DNA of 64,000 nucleotides from CAZDAW01 sp964503685 (GCA_964503685.1 CAZDAW010000003.1:1-64000); one strand, 5' to 3'. Numbered from the stretch's first letter, positions 1 through 8,967 are shown. Numbers and translations: made by a program. Notes: a model not told the origin generated them from the letters alone.

Positions 1-28
1 AACCAGACCGTTTTCCAGGCAAAATGTT

Positions 29-844
29 ATGCAACCCAAAACCGTCGACTGGCCTATCACCCTCCTTAAACTGGGCGGATCGTTAATCACAGAAAAGACC
101 CGCCCCTATACAACCAGACCGGATGTAATCAAAAGGCTAGCGTCAGAAATCGCTCAGGCAAAAAACCAAGACGCTAATTTACACCTGATACTGGGTCATG
201 GCTCAGGGTCATTTGGACATCAGGCAGCCAGTCATTACCATACCCGCCAGGGTGTTCACACCAAAGAGGAATGGGCAGGTTTCACTGAAGTTTGGCAAGA
301 AGCATCCACCCTCCATCGAATCGTAATCGAAACCATGTCTGAGGCTGGTCTTCCGGTGATTTCATTTCCACCCTCTGCCAGCGTCATCGCCGCTAATGGC
401 AAAGTGATAAAATGGGACCTTTCCCCAATGATTTCTGCACTGAGCGCCAGCCTGATCCCGGTCGTCTTCGGTGATGTCGTTTTCGATACCTCCATGGGCG
501 GAACTATTCTTTCCACAGAAGATTTATTTTTTTACCTGACACAGCATCTTCCGGCCAGACGAATCCTCCTGGCTGGAATAGAAGACGGCGTCTGGCACGA
601 TTTTCCTCAAAACACACACCTGATTCCGAAAATCACGCCCCACAATTTTTCCACAATTTCTCAGGCGCTCAAGGGCTCTACAGCCACAGATGTGACGGGG
701 GGAATGGCCGAAAAAGTCAGACGAATGCTGGAGGCAACCCAACTGACCTCCGGTCTGGAAATTAACATCTTTTCCGGTATGAAACCCGGCCAGGTCCGCC
801 AGGCATTATTAGGAGAAACAATCGGTACAACTATCACCAGTTAA
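29..844 (+). CDS. Isopentenyl phosphate kinase (amino acid kinase family)
   Basis: Probably phosphorylates isopentenyl phosphate with ATP to give isopentenyl diphosphate, the last step of the alternative mevalonate route. The 271-residue protein has the amino acid kinase fold signature: KLGGSLIT near residues 14-21 (nucleotide-binding Lys and glycine loop) and GHGSGSFGH near 56-64. The last His of that motif is the position of the catalytic His that distinguishes isopentenyl phosphate kinases from fosfomycin kinases. A later GDVVFD stretch and TDVTGGM near the end fit the substrate and nucleotide sites. The frame stays open to the window edge, so an upstream start cannot be excluded, but ATG at 29 places the glycine motif at the usual distance. 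It lies 14 bases before the dNTPase gene and is probably cotranscribed. Family kinases for other small phosphorylated alcohols are the main alternative. Confidence 0.85.
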   Translation: MQPKTVDWPITLLKLGGSLITEKTRPYTTRPDVIKRLASEIAQAKNQDANLHLILGHGSGSFGHQAASHYHTRQGVHTKEEWAGFTEVWQEASTLHRIVIETMSEAGLPVISFPPSASVIAANGKVIKWDLSPMISALSASLIPVVFGDVVFDTSMGGTILSTEDLFFYLTQHLPARRILLAGIEDGVWHDFPQNTHLIPKITPHNFSTISQALKGSTATDVTGGMAEKVRRMLEATQLTSGLEINIFSGMKPGQVRQALLGETIGTTITS

Positions 845-858
845 TCAGGAGGAATACC

Positions 859-2010
859 ATGTTATTCAACCGTTCTCAACTGGAATCAATTGAAGATCAG
901 GCGCTTGCGCCTTATGGAATGCGCAGCCGGGATAGCAAAGGGCGCGCGTACCCGGATGAAGAGCCTGATTACCGTACCTGTTTTCAACGCGACCGTGATC
1001 GGATACTCCACACCACCGCCTTTCGGCGTCTGGAATATAAAACACAGGTATTCATCAACTATGAAGGAGATTATTATCGCACCCGCCTGACCCATACCCT
1101 TGAGGTCACTCAAATCGGGCGCACTATCGCCCGCACTCTGGGCGCCAACGAAGACCTGGTAGAAGCCATCTGTCTGGCTCACGATGTAGGTCATCCACCA
1201 TTCGGTCATTCCGGTGAGTTGAGCCTGGCGCGCTTAATGAAAGATATGGGTGGATTCGATCACAATAAACACTCTCTCCGCATTGTTACCCGGCTTGAAC
1301 AGAGATACCCTGACTTTCCCGGCCTGAATCTGACCTGGGAAGTGCGCGAAGGCATTGTTAAGCATGAGACTGAATACGATCAATCGGACGCGCTGGAATA
1401 TGCGCCAGATCTGCGCGGCAATCTTGAAGCTCAGATTACCAATGCCGCAGATGAACTGGCTTATACCGCTCACGATTTAGATGATGGGCTGCGTTCTGGC
1501 ATGATCACTGCCTCGATGCTGGAAGGAATCGCCCTCTGGGAGATATTAACCGAGATAACCGGCTGGCAAGGCCGCGATCTGGATGATTTGACCCGCCACC
1601 GGATGATCCGTCGCCTCATCGGAATGGAAGTCAGCGATCTGGTTGAGGCAACCGATCAAAAACTGCGTGACAGTGGAGTAAGATCGGTAGAAGAATTACA
1701 GCGCCTGCCTTATAACGTCGTCTGTTTCTCTGAGGATATGCACCGGCGCAATCGAGAACTGAAAGATTTCCTTTATGCAAATCTATACCGCCATTACCGC
1801 GTCGTACGCATGGCAGTTAAAGCCGAACGCATCATCTCCGATTTATTTCATGCCTATCTGAACGAGACAACTATTCTACCCAAACATGTTCAAAAATCAA
1901 TTGATGATAACGGACCAGAACGAACAATCTGCGATTACATAGCCGGGATGACCGATCGCTATGCAATCGAAGAGCATCAAAAATTATTTGAACCAACGAC
2001 CTTACCTTAA
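859..2010 (+). CDS. dgt: Deoxyguanosinetriphosphate triphosphohydrolase-like HD protein
   Basis: Likely hydrolyses dNTPs to deoxynucleosides and triphosphate, helping control dNTP pools. The 383-residue protein carries an intact HD metal site: His79 (in the RLTHTLEV segment), His-Asp at 108-109 in the motif AHDVGHPPFGHSGE, and a distal Asp in NAADELAYTAHDLDD around residues 196-210. The N-terminal DxxRILHTTAFRRLEYKTQVF block is characteristic of the Dgt family. Length fits the shorter type-2 Dgt-like proteins rather than the about 500-residue E. coli enzyme, so substrate choice may be broader than dGTP. A strong AGGAGG site sits just before the ATG at 859. It follows the isopentenyl phosphate kinase gene by 14 bases and is probably in the same transcript. 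Confidence 0.92.
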   Translation: MLFNRSQLESIEDQALAPYGMRSRDSKGRAYPDEEPDYRTCFQRDRDRILHTTAFRRLEYKTQVFINYEGDYYRTRLTHTLEVTQIGRTIARTLGANEDLVEAICLAHDVGHPPFGHSGELSLARLMKDMGGFDHNKHSLRIVTRLEQRYPDFPGLNLTWEVREGIVKHETEYDQSDALEYAPDLRGNLEAQITNAADELAYTAHDLDDGLRSGMITASMLEGIALWEILTEITGWQGRDLDDLTRHRMIRRLIGMEVSDLVEATDQKLRDSGVRSVEELQRLPYNVVCFSEDMHRRNRELKDFLYANLYRHYRVVRMAVKAERIISDLFHAYLNETTILPKHVQKSIDDNGPERTICDYIAGMTDRYAIEEHQKLFEPTTLP

Positions 2011-2038
2011 ACCCCCTTCCTTTTTTCGATTCATCCGT

Positions 2039-2065
2039 TATAATCACATCAACCTATCTGGTTGA
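2039..2065 (+). promoter_or_regulatory. Possible greA promoter with 5' leader hairpin
   Basis: A perfect -10 hexamer TATAAT lies at 2039-2044, about 90 bases before the greA start. No good -35 is visible at the right spacing. Just after the expected start site TCAACC at 2049-2054 pairs with GGTTGA at 2060-2065, giving a small hairpin at the 5' end of the leader. Confidence 0.35.
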
Positions 2066-2136
2066 ACAACGCTATATGCTTTTGTTTATCGCTCACAGCG
2101 CATTGAAAGTTAATTGTTTGAAGGAGCTGGAACATT

Positions 2137-2601
2137 ATGAATGAAGGACATTACCTGACACCCGAAGGCGCAGCTCGTTTGCGCCAGGAATTAGAAAACC
2201 TGAAAGGTCCAGAACGGGAAAAACTTGCCAAACGATTAAGAGCCGCTATCGAACAGGGCGACCTTTCCGAAAACGCAGACTATGCGAAAGCCAAAGAGGA
2301 TCAGGGGTTTCTGGAAGGACGCATCCAGGAACTGGAGCATATTCTGGGCAATGTCATCATCATCGAAGAAGGTAAAAATCAGGATGAGATCGGTGTTGGT
2401 TCACGGGTGACAATCCAGGAAGGCGATTATCCACCGCAAACCTATCACCTGGTTGGCCCTAAAGAAGCAGACCCACGGAATGGCCGAATTTCACACGAAT
2501 CTCCTATCGGTAAAGCGCTCATCGGTCATCGCCCCGGAGATGAAGTATCAGCCAATACACCTGCTGGAACTCTCGTATTTAAAATTCTCAGCATCGAATA
2601 A
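2137..2601 (+). CDS. greA: Transcription elongation factor GreA
   Basis: GreA enters the secondary channel of RNA polymerase and stimulates cleavage of the backtracked transcript 3' end. The 154 residues match the usual length (about 158). Residues 1-75 form the N-terminal antiparallel coiled coil, with the acidic tip DLSENADY at 42-49 whose Asp and Glu bind the catalytic magnesium. The remainder is the FKBP-like C-terminal domain with DEIGVGSRVTI and the closing SPIGKALIGHRPGDEV block. The start is supported by a GGAGC site a few bases upstream. It has its own leader and is closed by a strong intrinsic terminator, so it is probably a single-gene unit. Confidence 0.97.
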   Translation: MNEGHYLTPEGAARLRQELENLKGPEREKLAKRLRAAIEQGDLSENADYAKAKEDQGFLEGRIQELEHILGNVIIIEEGKNQDEIGVGSRVTIQEGDYPPQTYHLVGPKEADPRNGRISHESPIGKALIGHRPGDEVSANTPAGTLVFKILSIE

Positions 2602-2623
2602 AAGAAGAGCAAACAAAGAAACC

Positions 2624-2660
2624 ACCGCCGCTCAATTTGTCGGAGAGCGGCGGTTTTTTA
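2624..2660 (+). terminator. Intrinsic terminator after greA
   Basis: A perfect 10-bp GC-rich inverted repeat (2624-2633 with 2645-2654) closes on an 11-base loop and runs into a T-tract at 2654-2659. It sits 22 bases after the greA stop codon and separates greA from the convergent membrane-protein gene. Confidence 0.92.
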
Positions 2661-2693
2661 TATGTTCAATATTTAGAACAGAATGGAATAAGC

Positions 2694-3734
2694 TTATTTC
2701 GTTTTATTCCAGACAGCCAACTCAAGAGTCAGGCGATCAAAGAAACTGTTGGCAGGTAAAGCCCCCTGTCCATAATTCATATCAACAACCCGGGCAATCA
2801 GTTGCAGTGTGGCCGTTTCAAGAATGATTTGCTGACCCGGTGTAGTCAATACAGGCTCACCTTTTGATTCCAGTTTTTGGCGAATCGACGAATCATTAAA
2901 TGCGTGAGCGCTCATCAAAACGCTGGTGACTGTCTGAATATCATTTTTGTCGAATAACCAAACCTCAAATGCGGTAGGTTTTTTGGGATCGCCAACGCCA
3001 ATCGTATCAGAAATACCCACTCCGCATTCACCCAGAAATTCACCCGTCAATGAGTCGATGCTGAATGAATCGTCATAAAGATCGTTGCCAAGCGCAAACG
3101 TAGTCATAAACTGGGCAACCGGTGATTCAGCGCCCTGATCTTCGTAGGCGCTTTGTTGAACAGGCAAGCCGCCTTCCGCCCCCCGACGAGATGAAACCTG
3201 ATCATCAGTTGGTCCACGTCTTCGCAGTAAAATATAAGCCGCCAGCCCGGCAACGACAGCCAGTACAACAAAACAGCCCACAACAATCAACAGCGTTCGC
3301 AATGAAAACAGACCGGCGCTGGTCTCTCCTGTCGTCTGCGTGGCAGCGGATTCCGCTCCCGCTTCAGCAGTACTGCCCGGAACCGGTTGAGCAACCTGAC
3401 CCGGGATATTTACCGCCGCTGCAAAAGCATCAATATCAGCAACAGTCGGCCTTCCCACGCCTGGATTTGCCTTCAACCAGAGCAGTGCATCTGTTCCGGC
3501 TGAACCCAACGTACTCCACCGTGATTGTGCCAGAGCCTTATCCTGGTTCTCGACAAAAGAATCAATCGTCATGCTCAAATAATCCCGAGCATACTCGGCA
3601 GATGGGCTATACTGAACCGGCCATATTCCCCAGCCCAATACCACCAGGCCGACGATCAAGCCAATCACAAAGCTCACAACTCCAACGATAACCACAGGCT
3701 TTTTAACTTGATCTATAACGGCGTTAATATTCAT
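2694..3734 (-). CDS. Membrane protein of unknown function with two transmembrane segments
   Basis: I do not recognise a named family. The 346-residue protein has a first hydrophobic segment at about residues 13-38 (VVIVGVVSFVIGLIVGLVVL), then an external part of about 100 residues ending in an Ala/Thr/Ser/Gly-rich linker. A second transmembrane segment at about 145-172 follows, ending in Leu-Arg-Arg-Arg. The C-terminal half, about 150 residues, is soluble and presumably cytoplasmic. It includes DDSFSIDSLTGEFLGECGVGISD and a conserved-looking FEVWLFDKNDIQTVTSVLMS block, which suggests a small beta-rich domain. The start has an AAGGAG site and is preceded by a good promoter. Convergent with greA and downstream of topA on the same strand but with its own promoter. 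Confidence 0.8.
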   Translation of the reverse strand: MNINAVIDQVKKPVVIVGVVSFVIGLIVGLVVLGWGIWPVQYSPSAEYARDYLSMTIDSFVENQDKALAQSRWSTLGSAGTDALLWLKANPGVGRPTVADIDAFAAAVNIPGQVAQPVPGSTAEAGAESAATQTTGETSAGLFSLRTLLIVVGCFVVLAVVAGLAAYILLRRRGPTDDQVSSRRGAEGGLPVQQSAYEDQGAESPVAQFMTTFALGNDLYDDSFSIDSLTGEFLGECGVGISDTIGVGDPKKPTAFEVWLFDKNDIQTVTSVLMSAHAFNDSSIRQKLESKGEPVLTTPGQQIILETATLQLIARVVDMNYGQGALPANSFFDRLTLELAVWNKTK

Positions 3735-3795
3735 CTCTCATGCTCCTTCCAGCCGGCCCAAAGATGCACAAAATTTTACATACCAGACATAATTT

Positions 3796-3824
3796 ATTGT
3801 AGAACAAGTCCCAAAAACGTGCAA
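3796..3824 (-). promoter_or_regulatory. Sigma-70-type promoter for the 2694-3734 gene
   Basis: Reading the minus strand, TTGCAC (3819-3824) and TACAAT (3796-3801) are separated by exactly 17 bases. They lie about 60 bases before the ATG, in the gap after topA, so the membrane-protein gene is likely transcribed independently. Confidence 0.65.
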
Positions 3825-3846
3825 CTTTCATTTCAAGGTGCAAGGA

Positions 3847-6162
3847 TTATGCCGTATCAGAAGATGTCTCTTTTAGGATGACATCCGCCAGGAATGTCTC
3901 CTCACAGGATAGGCATTGTAATTCGCGTTTGTTGGCAACCACCAGTATGCCTTTGCAACTTGGGCATGGATTAGGCACAGGCCGTTTCCAAGACGTAAAC
4001 TGGCAGTTGGGGTAATTGGAGCACCCATAAAACACCCTTCCTTTACGCGTTTTTCTTTCCACGATATCGCCGCCGCAATCAGGACATACAACGCCGATTT
4101 TTTCCAGCCATGCTTCAGTATGTCGGCATTCCGGAAAATTGCTGCAACTGATGAATTTTCCATAGCGACCCCAACGAATAACCAGGTCATGGCCGCACTC
4201 CGGACAGGCTCGCCCAACTTTTTCCAGTTCCGCTTTGGTTTCGGGCATTTCCGCCTGAGCCTTTTCCAGTTGTTTGGAAAACGGCGTGTAAAATTGGCGA
4301 ATCACATCCACCCATTTTTTATCGCCCGCCGCAATCTGATCCAGGTCATTCTCCATATTAGCCGTAAAACCATAATCAATCACTTCACTGAAGTGTTGCA
4401 TGAGCAAGTCATTAACCAGAATACCTGTTTCGGTGGGAGTCAATCGTTTGGCCTCTCTGACCACATAACCGCGCGCCTGAATCGTGGACAAAATCGGCGC
4501 ATAAGTTGAAGGGCGACCAATGCCATACTCTTCAAGCACTTGTACAAGACTGGCTTCGGTATAACGCGGTGGGGGTTGGGTAAAGTGTTGTTCCGGGAAC
4601 AATTTCACCAACTTTTGTGGTTGCCCCTCACTGATTCCAGCAGGAATCCGAACATTCTCCTCTTCTGTTTTTTGATCTTCATCGCGGGCTTCTTCATACA
4701 CAACCAGATAGCCGGGAAAACGCACAGTGGAACCGGAGGCGCGAAAGAGGTACTGGCGGCCATCTGTTTTTCCTGTTACCTCTACTGACAGGGTGTCATA
4801 TACCGCCGATTCCATCTGTGAGGCCAGGAAACGTTGCCAGATCAATTGGTAAAGGCGATACTGATCATGGCTGAGAAAACCCTTAACTTTCTCAGGTTCC
4901 CGTAAGACAGAGGTCGGGCGGATGGCTTCGTGAGCTTCTTGGGCTGAAACCGCCCGGGTTTTATACTGCGGCGGTGTGGGGGGTAAAAAGTCATTCCCGA
5001 ACCGCTGCGTGATGTACTGGCGAGCCTCGTTTAACGCCATTTCTGCAATGTTGGTCGAATCGGTGCGCATATAGGTAATCAAACCTGTTGCGCCGCCCTC
5101 GCCGACATCAATCCCCTCATAGAGTTGCTGGGCAAGCGCCATGGTCCGTTTGGCTGTGTATCCCAGTCGCCGTGAGGCCTCTTGCTGTAGTGTGCTGGTA
5201 ATGAATGGAGCAGAGGGCTTCCGACGGCGCTCGCCGCGTTTAATTTTGCTGATTTCATAAGCAGCTTTTTCCAGGTCCTCAAGAATCGGCTTTACTGTTG
5301 CCTCATCAGACAGAACAGCTTCCTGTTCATCAATCCGCGCCAGTTTGGCCTTAAAAGTAGCCTTCTTCTCACCTTCCGGGCGGAATTCTGCTTCGATCGA
5401 CCAGTATTCCTGAGGAACAAAAGCATCAATCTCACGCTCGCGTTCAACCAGCAACCGCAAAGCCACAGACTGCACCCTGCCGGCCGAAAGTCTGCTGCGC
5501 ACTTTTTCCCACAAGAGCGGGCTTAAACTATAACCGACCAGACGATCCAAAACGCGTCGCGCCTGCTGCGCATTGACCAGATCCATGTCGATCGCCCGGG
5601 GATGTGAGAATGCCTCCTCAATTGCCGGCTGGGTAATTTCATGAAACACAACCCGGCGCGATAATTTTGGTTCAATGGCAGCAGCTTCCATCAAATGCCA
5701 TGCAATCGCTTCGCCTTCCCGGTCAGGGTCTGTTGCCAGATAAATTTCTTCAGCGGTTTTGACCAGCTGTTTAAGCTCTTTTACCACCGGGCGTTTTTCA
5801 TTTGGAACACGATATTTGGGTTGAAAATCGTTTTCAACATCCACCGAAAGCGTCGAACGCAACAGGTCACGCACATGACCCACCGATGCTTTAACCGTGT
5901 AACCCTTTCCCAAAAAACGCCCCACGGTTCGCGCCTTGGCCGGCGACTCAACGATCACTAATTTCCCATTCCGGTTGCTACCCCTCTTCTTTCTATCCGC
6001 TTCAGGAATTTCATCATGCGCCGGCGTTTTCCCCGTTCGAAAAAGTTTTGTTCCACACACACCACAGACGCCGCGTGTCACCGGCGCGCCGATCGCATTA
6101 TATTGCGCTACCGGATCCTGTATCTCTCGTTTTGCTTTGCACTTCACGCAGTAGGCTTCCAA
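3847..6162 (-). CDS. topA: DNA topoisomerase I with N-terminal zinc-binding extension
   Basis: Relaxes negatively supercoiled DNA by single-strand passage. Of 771 residues, the first ~60 form an extra module with two Cys pairs (YCVKCKAK at 4-11 and CGVCGT near 33-38) that resembles the small DUF5679 domain. The TOPRIM domain begins with KLVIVESPAKA near residue 67 and has the DPDREGEAIAWH metal-binding block. The active-site tyrosine is Tyr364 in ITYMRTDS. The C-terminus carries three four-cysteine zinc ribbons (CPEC, CPDC and CPSC starts). The start is TTG at 6162, supported by AAGGAGG six bases upstream and by the lack of a better in-frame codon. It is the last gene of the ffh-to-topA run, 16 bases after manC. 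Confidence 0.97.
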   Translation of the reverse strand: MEAYCVKCKAKREIQDPVAQYNAIGAPVTRGVCGVCGTKLFRTGKTPAHDEIPEADRKKRGSNRNGKLVIVESPAKARTVGRFLGKGYTVKASVGHVRDLLRSTLSVDVENDFQPKYRVPNEKRPVVKELKQLVKTAEEIYLATDPDREGEAIAWHLMEAAAIEPKLSRRVVFHEITQPAIEEAFSHPRAIDMDLVNAQQARRVLDRLVGYSLSPLLWEKVRSRLSAGRVQSVALRLLVEREREIDAFVPQEYWSIEAEFRPEGEKKATFKAKLARIDEQEAVLSDEATVKPILEDLEKAAYEISKIKRGERRRKPSAPFITSTLQQEASRRLGYTAKRTMALAQQLYEGIDVGEGGATGLITYMRTDSTNIAEMALNEARQYITQRFGNDFLPPTPPQYKTRAVSAQEAHEAIRPTSVLREPEKVKGFLSHDQYRLYQLIWQRFLASQMESAVYDTLSVEVTGKTDGRQYLFRASGSTVRFPGYLVVYEEARDEDQKTEEENVRIPAGISEGQPQKLVKLFPEQHFTQPPPRYTEASLVQVLEEYGIGRPSTYAPILSTIQARGYVVREAKRLTPTETGILVNDLLMQHFSEVIDYGFTANMENDLDQIAAGDKKWVDVIRQFYTPFSKQLEKAQAEMPETKAELEKVGRACPECGHDLVIRWGRYGKFISCSNFPECRHTEAWLEKIGVVCPDCGGDIVERKTRKGRVFYGCSNYPNCQFTSWKRPVPNPCPSCKGILVVANKRELQCLSCEETFLADVILKETSSDTA

Positions 6163-6178
6163 TGGTTCCTCCTTGCTG

Positions 6179-7276
6179 TTAAATATACTGCTTCTGATCA
6201 GTTTGTTTCAGATGGGCAACCAACTGGCGCACTTTCTGAGCCTGTTTTTTATCGCACACCAATAAAACATCATCGGTATCGACAACGATCAGATCACTGA
6301 TGCCAATCGTCACAATCAGCCTGCGGGTCTGATCAAGATACACCAGAGAGTGATCGGTATCCAGACCGATATGCTCTCCTCCCATAATAATATTGCCAGT
6401 CTGATCGGTTGGCAAGACTTCAAATAAAGAATCCCAACTTCCCACATCGCTCCAACCCAAATCAGCAGCCGGTATCACTGCCACATTTTGAGCGTGTTCC
6501 ATAACGCCATAATCGATAGTTTCAACCTTTATTCCCGGCCATATCCTGCCAAGAACCTCATCTTTCTGCGGCGTTTTCCAGGCGCTGGCAATCTGCGTCA
6601 TCGAATTCGACAAATCGGGCATTTGAATGGCAAACTCTTTAAGAATTTGCGCTACCTGCCAGATGAACATACCGGAATTCCAGGTGTAATCTTTGCTGGA
6701 AAACATTGCCACAGCCTGGGCATCATCCGGCTTTTCTTTAAATCGGAGCGCCCTGAAAACCGGTTTGCCTTGATATAAGCCGATCCTCTCGCCGCTCTGA
6801 ATATAGCCATACCCCGTTGCCGGAAATGTGGGTGTAATGCCCAGAGTGACCAGATAACCTTCCTGGGCTACATCCAACGCAGCGCGTAAATACTGGCGGA
6901 AAATGTCTTCATGCCGAATGTAATGATCAGAAGTCAGAACAGCCATTACGGCATCAGGATCACGTTGCTGAATTGCAACCGCCGCCAGTCCGACAACTGA
7001 AGCGGTTCCCCGCGGCATCGGCTCAATGATGAAATTCTCCTTTGGGATTTGGGGAGTTTCTGCATGAAGCTCAGCCGCCTGGTCGGCAACTGTCACAACC
7101 AGAATGTTTTCGGGCGGAAAAAGACCCTGCAAACGGGCAACAGATGTCTGAAACAATGTCCTTTCATCGAACAGGCGCAACATTTGCTTGGGCCGCTGCT
7201 GGCGAGAAAGAGGCCAAAGGCGGGTGCCGCCGCCGCCTGCCATGATAACTGCATAATAATGATTAAATAAATTCAT
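6179..7276 (-). CDS. manC: Mannose-1-phosphate guanylyltransferase
   Basis: Makes GDP-mannose from mannose-1-phosphate and GTP, supplying mannosyl donors for glycans or compatible solutes. The 365-residue protein has the nucleotidyltransferase signature GGGGTRLWPLSRQQRPKQ near residues 14-31, and ENFIIEPMPRGTA, FKEKPD and YTWNSGMFIW blocks typical of the ManC/GMP family. It lacks the C-terminal phosphomannose isomerase domain of bifunctional ManC/AlgA proteins. Its ATG overlaps the dprA stop by one base (TAATG), indicating translational coupling. Its place inside a housekeeping run, far from the glycan loci at 41-64 kb, suggests constitutive supply. Confidence 0.93.
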   Translation of the reverse strand: MNLFNHYYAVIMAGGGGTRLWPLSRQQRPKQMLRLFDERTLFQTSVARLQGLFPPENILVVTVADQAAELHAETPQIPKENFIIEPMPRGTASVVGLAAVAIQQRDPDAVMAVLTSDHYIRHEDIFRQYLRAALDVAQEGYLVTLGITPTFPATGYGYIQSGERIGLYQGKPVFRALRFKEKPDDAQAVAMFSSKDYTWNSGMFIWQVAQILKEFAIQMPDLSNSMTQIASAWKTPQKDEVLGRIWPGIKVETIDYGVMEHAQNVAVIPAADLGWSDVGSWDSLFEVLPTDQTGNIIMGGEHIGLDTDHSLVYLDQTRRLIVTIGISDLIVVDTDDVLLVCDKKQAQKVRQLVAHLKQTDQKQYI

Positions 7277-8385
7277 TACCCAACTCCATATTCAGATTGT
7301 GCTTCGCGAACGGCCACAAAATTCATCCCCCCTACTTGCCGTACCATACCTTTAAGCTCCATCATCGTCAAAGTTGCAGATACAACATCAATCGGCAAAC
7401 CCGATTGTGAGCGAATCTCATCAACATGCAGCGGTTCATCTCCAAGAACTTTGAGAAGACTGGCTTCAGTCTGGTCGGCTGGCAACACCGACCGGGCAGT
7501 ACGATGTTCACTGAGTAAACTCATGTTCAATACATCAATTATATCCTCAGCCTGAAGAAGCGGGTGCGCTCCACGTTGAATCAGACGGTTGGTGCCCTTG
7601 GATTGAGGGGATATAATGCTGCCTGGCACCGCAAACACTTCTCTACCCTGTTCAGCGGCAAAATTTGCGGTAATCATGGCTCCGCTCGTTTCAGAAGCTT
7701 CGATAACAACAGTTGCCTGTGAGAGCCCTGAAATGATCCGATTGCGTGGAGGAAAATTGATACTTTCAGGTGGAGTGCCTGGGGGGTAATCACTGATGAT
7801 CGCTCCCTGTCTGGTAATTTGTTCGGCTAGCTGACGGTGTTCCGGCGGGTAAATTCGATCCACACCGCTGCCCAACACAGCGAATGTTCTGCCGCCGGAA
7901 CGAATGGCCGCTTGATGCGCCACAGCGTCAACGCCCCGGGCAAGTCCGCTGACCACCGTTATTCTGTTGCGAGCCAGAAACGTTGCCAGGTCTTCAGCTA
8001 CCTGACGTCCATAAAGGGTAATCCGCCGGGTGCCTACAACCGCCACCGACCAATCGTCCGCCGCCTCAATTGAACCGAGAATATACAAAACAGGCGGAGG
8101 TTGGGCAATCTGTTTCAACCGCTCTGGATACTCTTCATCCTGCCAGGTTAATACACTAATGCCCTTTTTCTGAATTTGCTCACAATACTTTTCCAGGTCA
8201 ACAGAATTTCTCAACCGGGTAAAATTCTCGACGATTTTTGCAGGTAACCCCGCTGCTCTCAACGCATCCGCAGGAGCGTTCCAGGCCTCTTCCAGATCAT
8301 CAAAATAATCCAGCAAGGTTTGCAGACGGACTGCACCTATCCCTTTGACCAGATTAAAACCGATCCAGTAGTTTTTTGATTCCAT
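7276..8385 (-). CDS. dprA: DNA-processing protein DprA (Smf)
   Basis: DprA binds incoming single-stranded DNA during natural transformation and loads RecA. The 369-residue protein has an N-terminal helix-hairpin-like segment (FNLVKGIGAVRLQTLLDYF near 9-27). The Rossmann-fold core follows, with VAVVGTRRITLYGR, SGLARGVDAVAHQAA, AVLGSGVDRIYPPEH and the FPPRNRIISGLS motif. A C-terminal winged-helix domain starts at about residue 300. All family hallmarks are present, so competence genes may exist elsewhere in the genome. The gene sits between rimM (18 bases upstream) and manC (overlapping). Confidence 0.96.
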   Translation of the reverse strand: MESKNYWIGFNLVKGIGAVRLQTLLDYFDDLEEAWNAPADALRAAGLPAKIVENFTRLRNSVDLEKYCEQIQKKGISVLTWQDEEYPERLKQIAQPPPVLYILGSIEAADDWSVAVVGTRRITLYGRQVAEDLATFLARNRITVVSGLARGVDAVAHQAAIRSGGRTFAVLGSGVDRIYPPEHRQLAEQITRQGAIISDYPPGTPPESINFPPRNRIISGLSQATVVIEASETSGAMITANFAAEQGREVFAVPGSIISPQSKGTNRLIQRGAHPLLQAEDIIDVLNMSLLSEHRTARSVLPADQTEASLLKVLGDEPLHVDEIRSQSGLPIDVVSATLTMMELKGMVRQVGGMNFVAVREAQSEYGVG

Positions 8386-8403
8386 ATCAATTTAATTTGA
8401 ATA

Positions 8404-8967
8404 TCAATCCCAAACAGGAGGATGGACGCGCATCTCTTGTTTTTTGATATCAACCCCCAGGATGACTGATTCGATAGCGGGAAGTAATATATCGGGGCCT
8501 TCTTCCGCTCGTACAACATAGACATCATTCGCGCCAGTTTCGATAATCTCTTTTAACACGCCCAGTAATTGCCCGTTTTCATCCCTCACCTGCAATCCCA
8601 ACAATTCGTGATGATAATAGCGTCCTTCCGGTAAGGGGGGAAGCTCATTTGCCGATGTATAAATCAACTGATTACACAACGGTCTGACCTGATCACAATT
8701 GTCGTATCCCTCAAACCCTAACAAAAGAGCGCGATCATGCCAGCGGACGCTCCTGATCTGGAGTGGGAGATGCTGAATTCCCAAAAATACCTGCGTCCCA
8801 ATTTTTATTCGCTCAGGAAAATCTGTCAGCACGTCGGTCAACACTTCACCAACAAGGCCGTGCGCCCGGCGCAATCGACCAATAACCAAGAACACAGGCT
8901 CGCCGGGCGGGGGCGAGCCTGTATCGTTATGTCTTTTGGGGGTGTCAGGCAACTGACTCTGTTTCAT
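8404..8967 (-). CDS. rimM: Ribosome maturation factor RimM
   Basis: Assists 30S subunit assembly by binding ribosomal protein S19. The 187-residue protein has the N-terminal RimM barrel starting FLVIGRLRRAHGLVGEV at about 27-43 and a C-terminal PRC-barrel (YHHELLGLQVRDENG, GANDVYVV, LLPAIESVILGVD). The ATG overlaps the upstream KH-protein stop in an ATGA arrangement, which supports this start. It leaves an unusual 25-residue N-terminal extension. DNA encoding that extension forms an 11-bp perfect inverted repeat (8894-8904 with 8912-8922). Gene order KH protein-rimM next to rpsP and ffh is a common bacterial arrangement. Confidence 0.95.
   Translation of the reverse strand: MKQSQLPDTPKRHNDTGSPPPGEPVFLVIGRLRRAHGLVGEVLTDVLTDFPERIKIGTQVFLGIQHLPLQIRSVRWHDRALLLGFEGYDNCDQVRPLCNQLIYTSANELPPLPEGRYYHHELLGLQVRDENGQLLGVLKEIIETGANDVYVVRAEEGPDILLPAIESVILGVDIKKQEMRVHPPVWD

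Noticed and set aside
4111..4260. Repeated Cys-codon blocks in topA looking like a duplicated element
   Set aside because: They are the C-terminal zinc ribbons normal for bacterial topoisomerase I.
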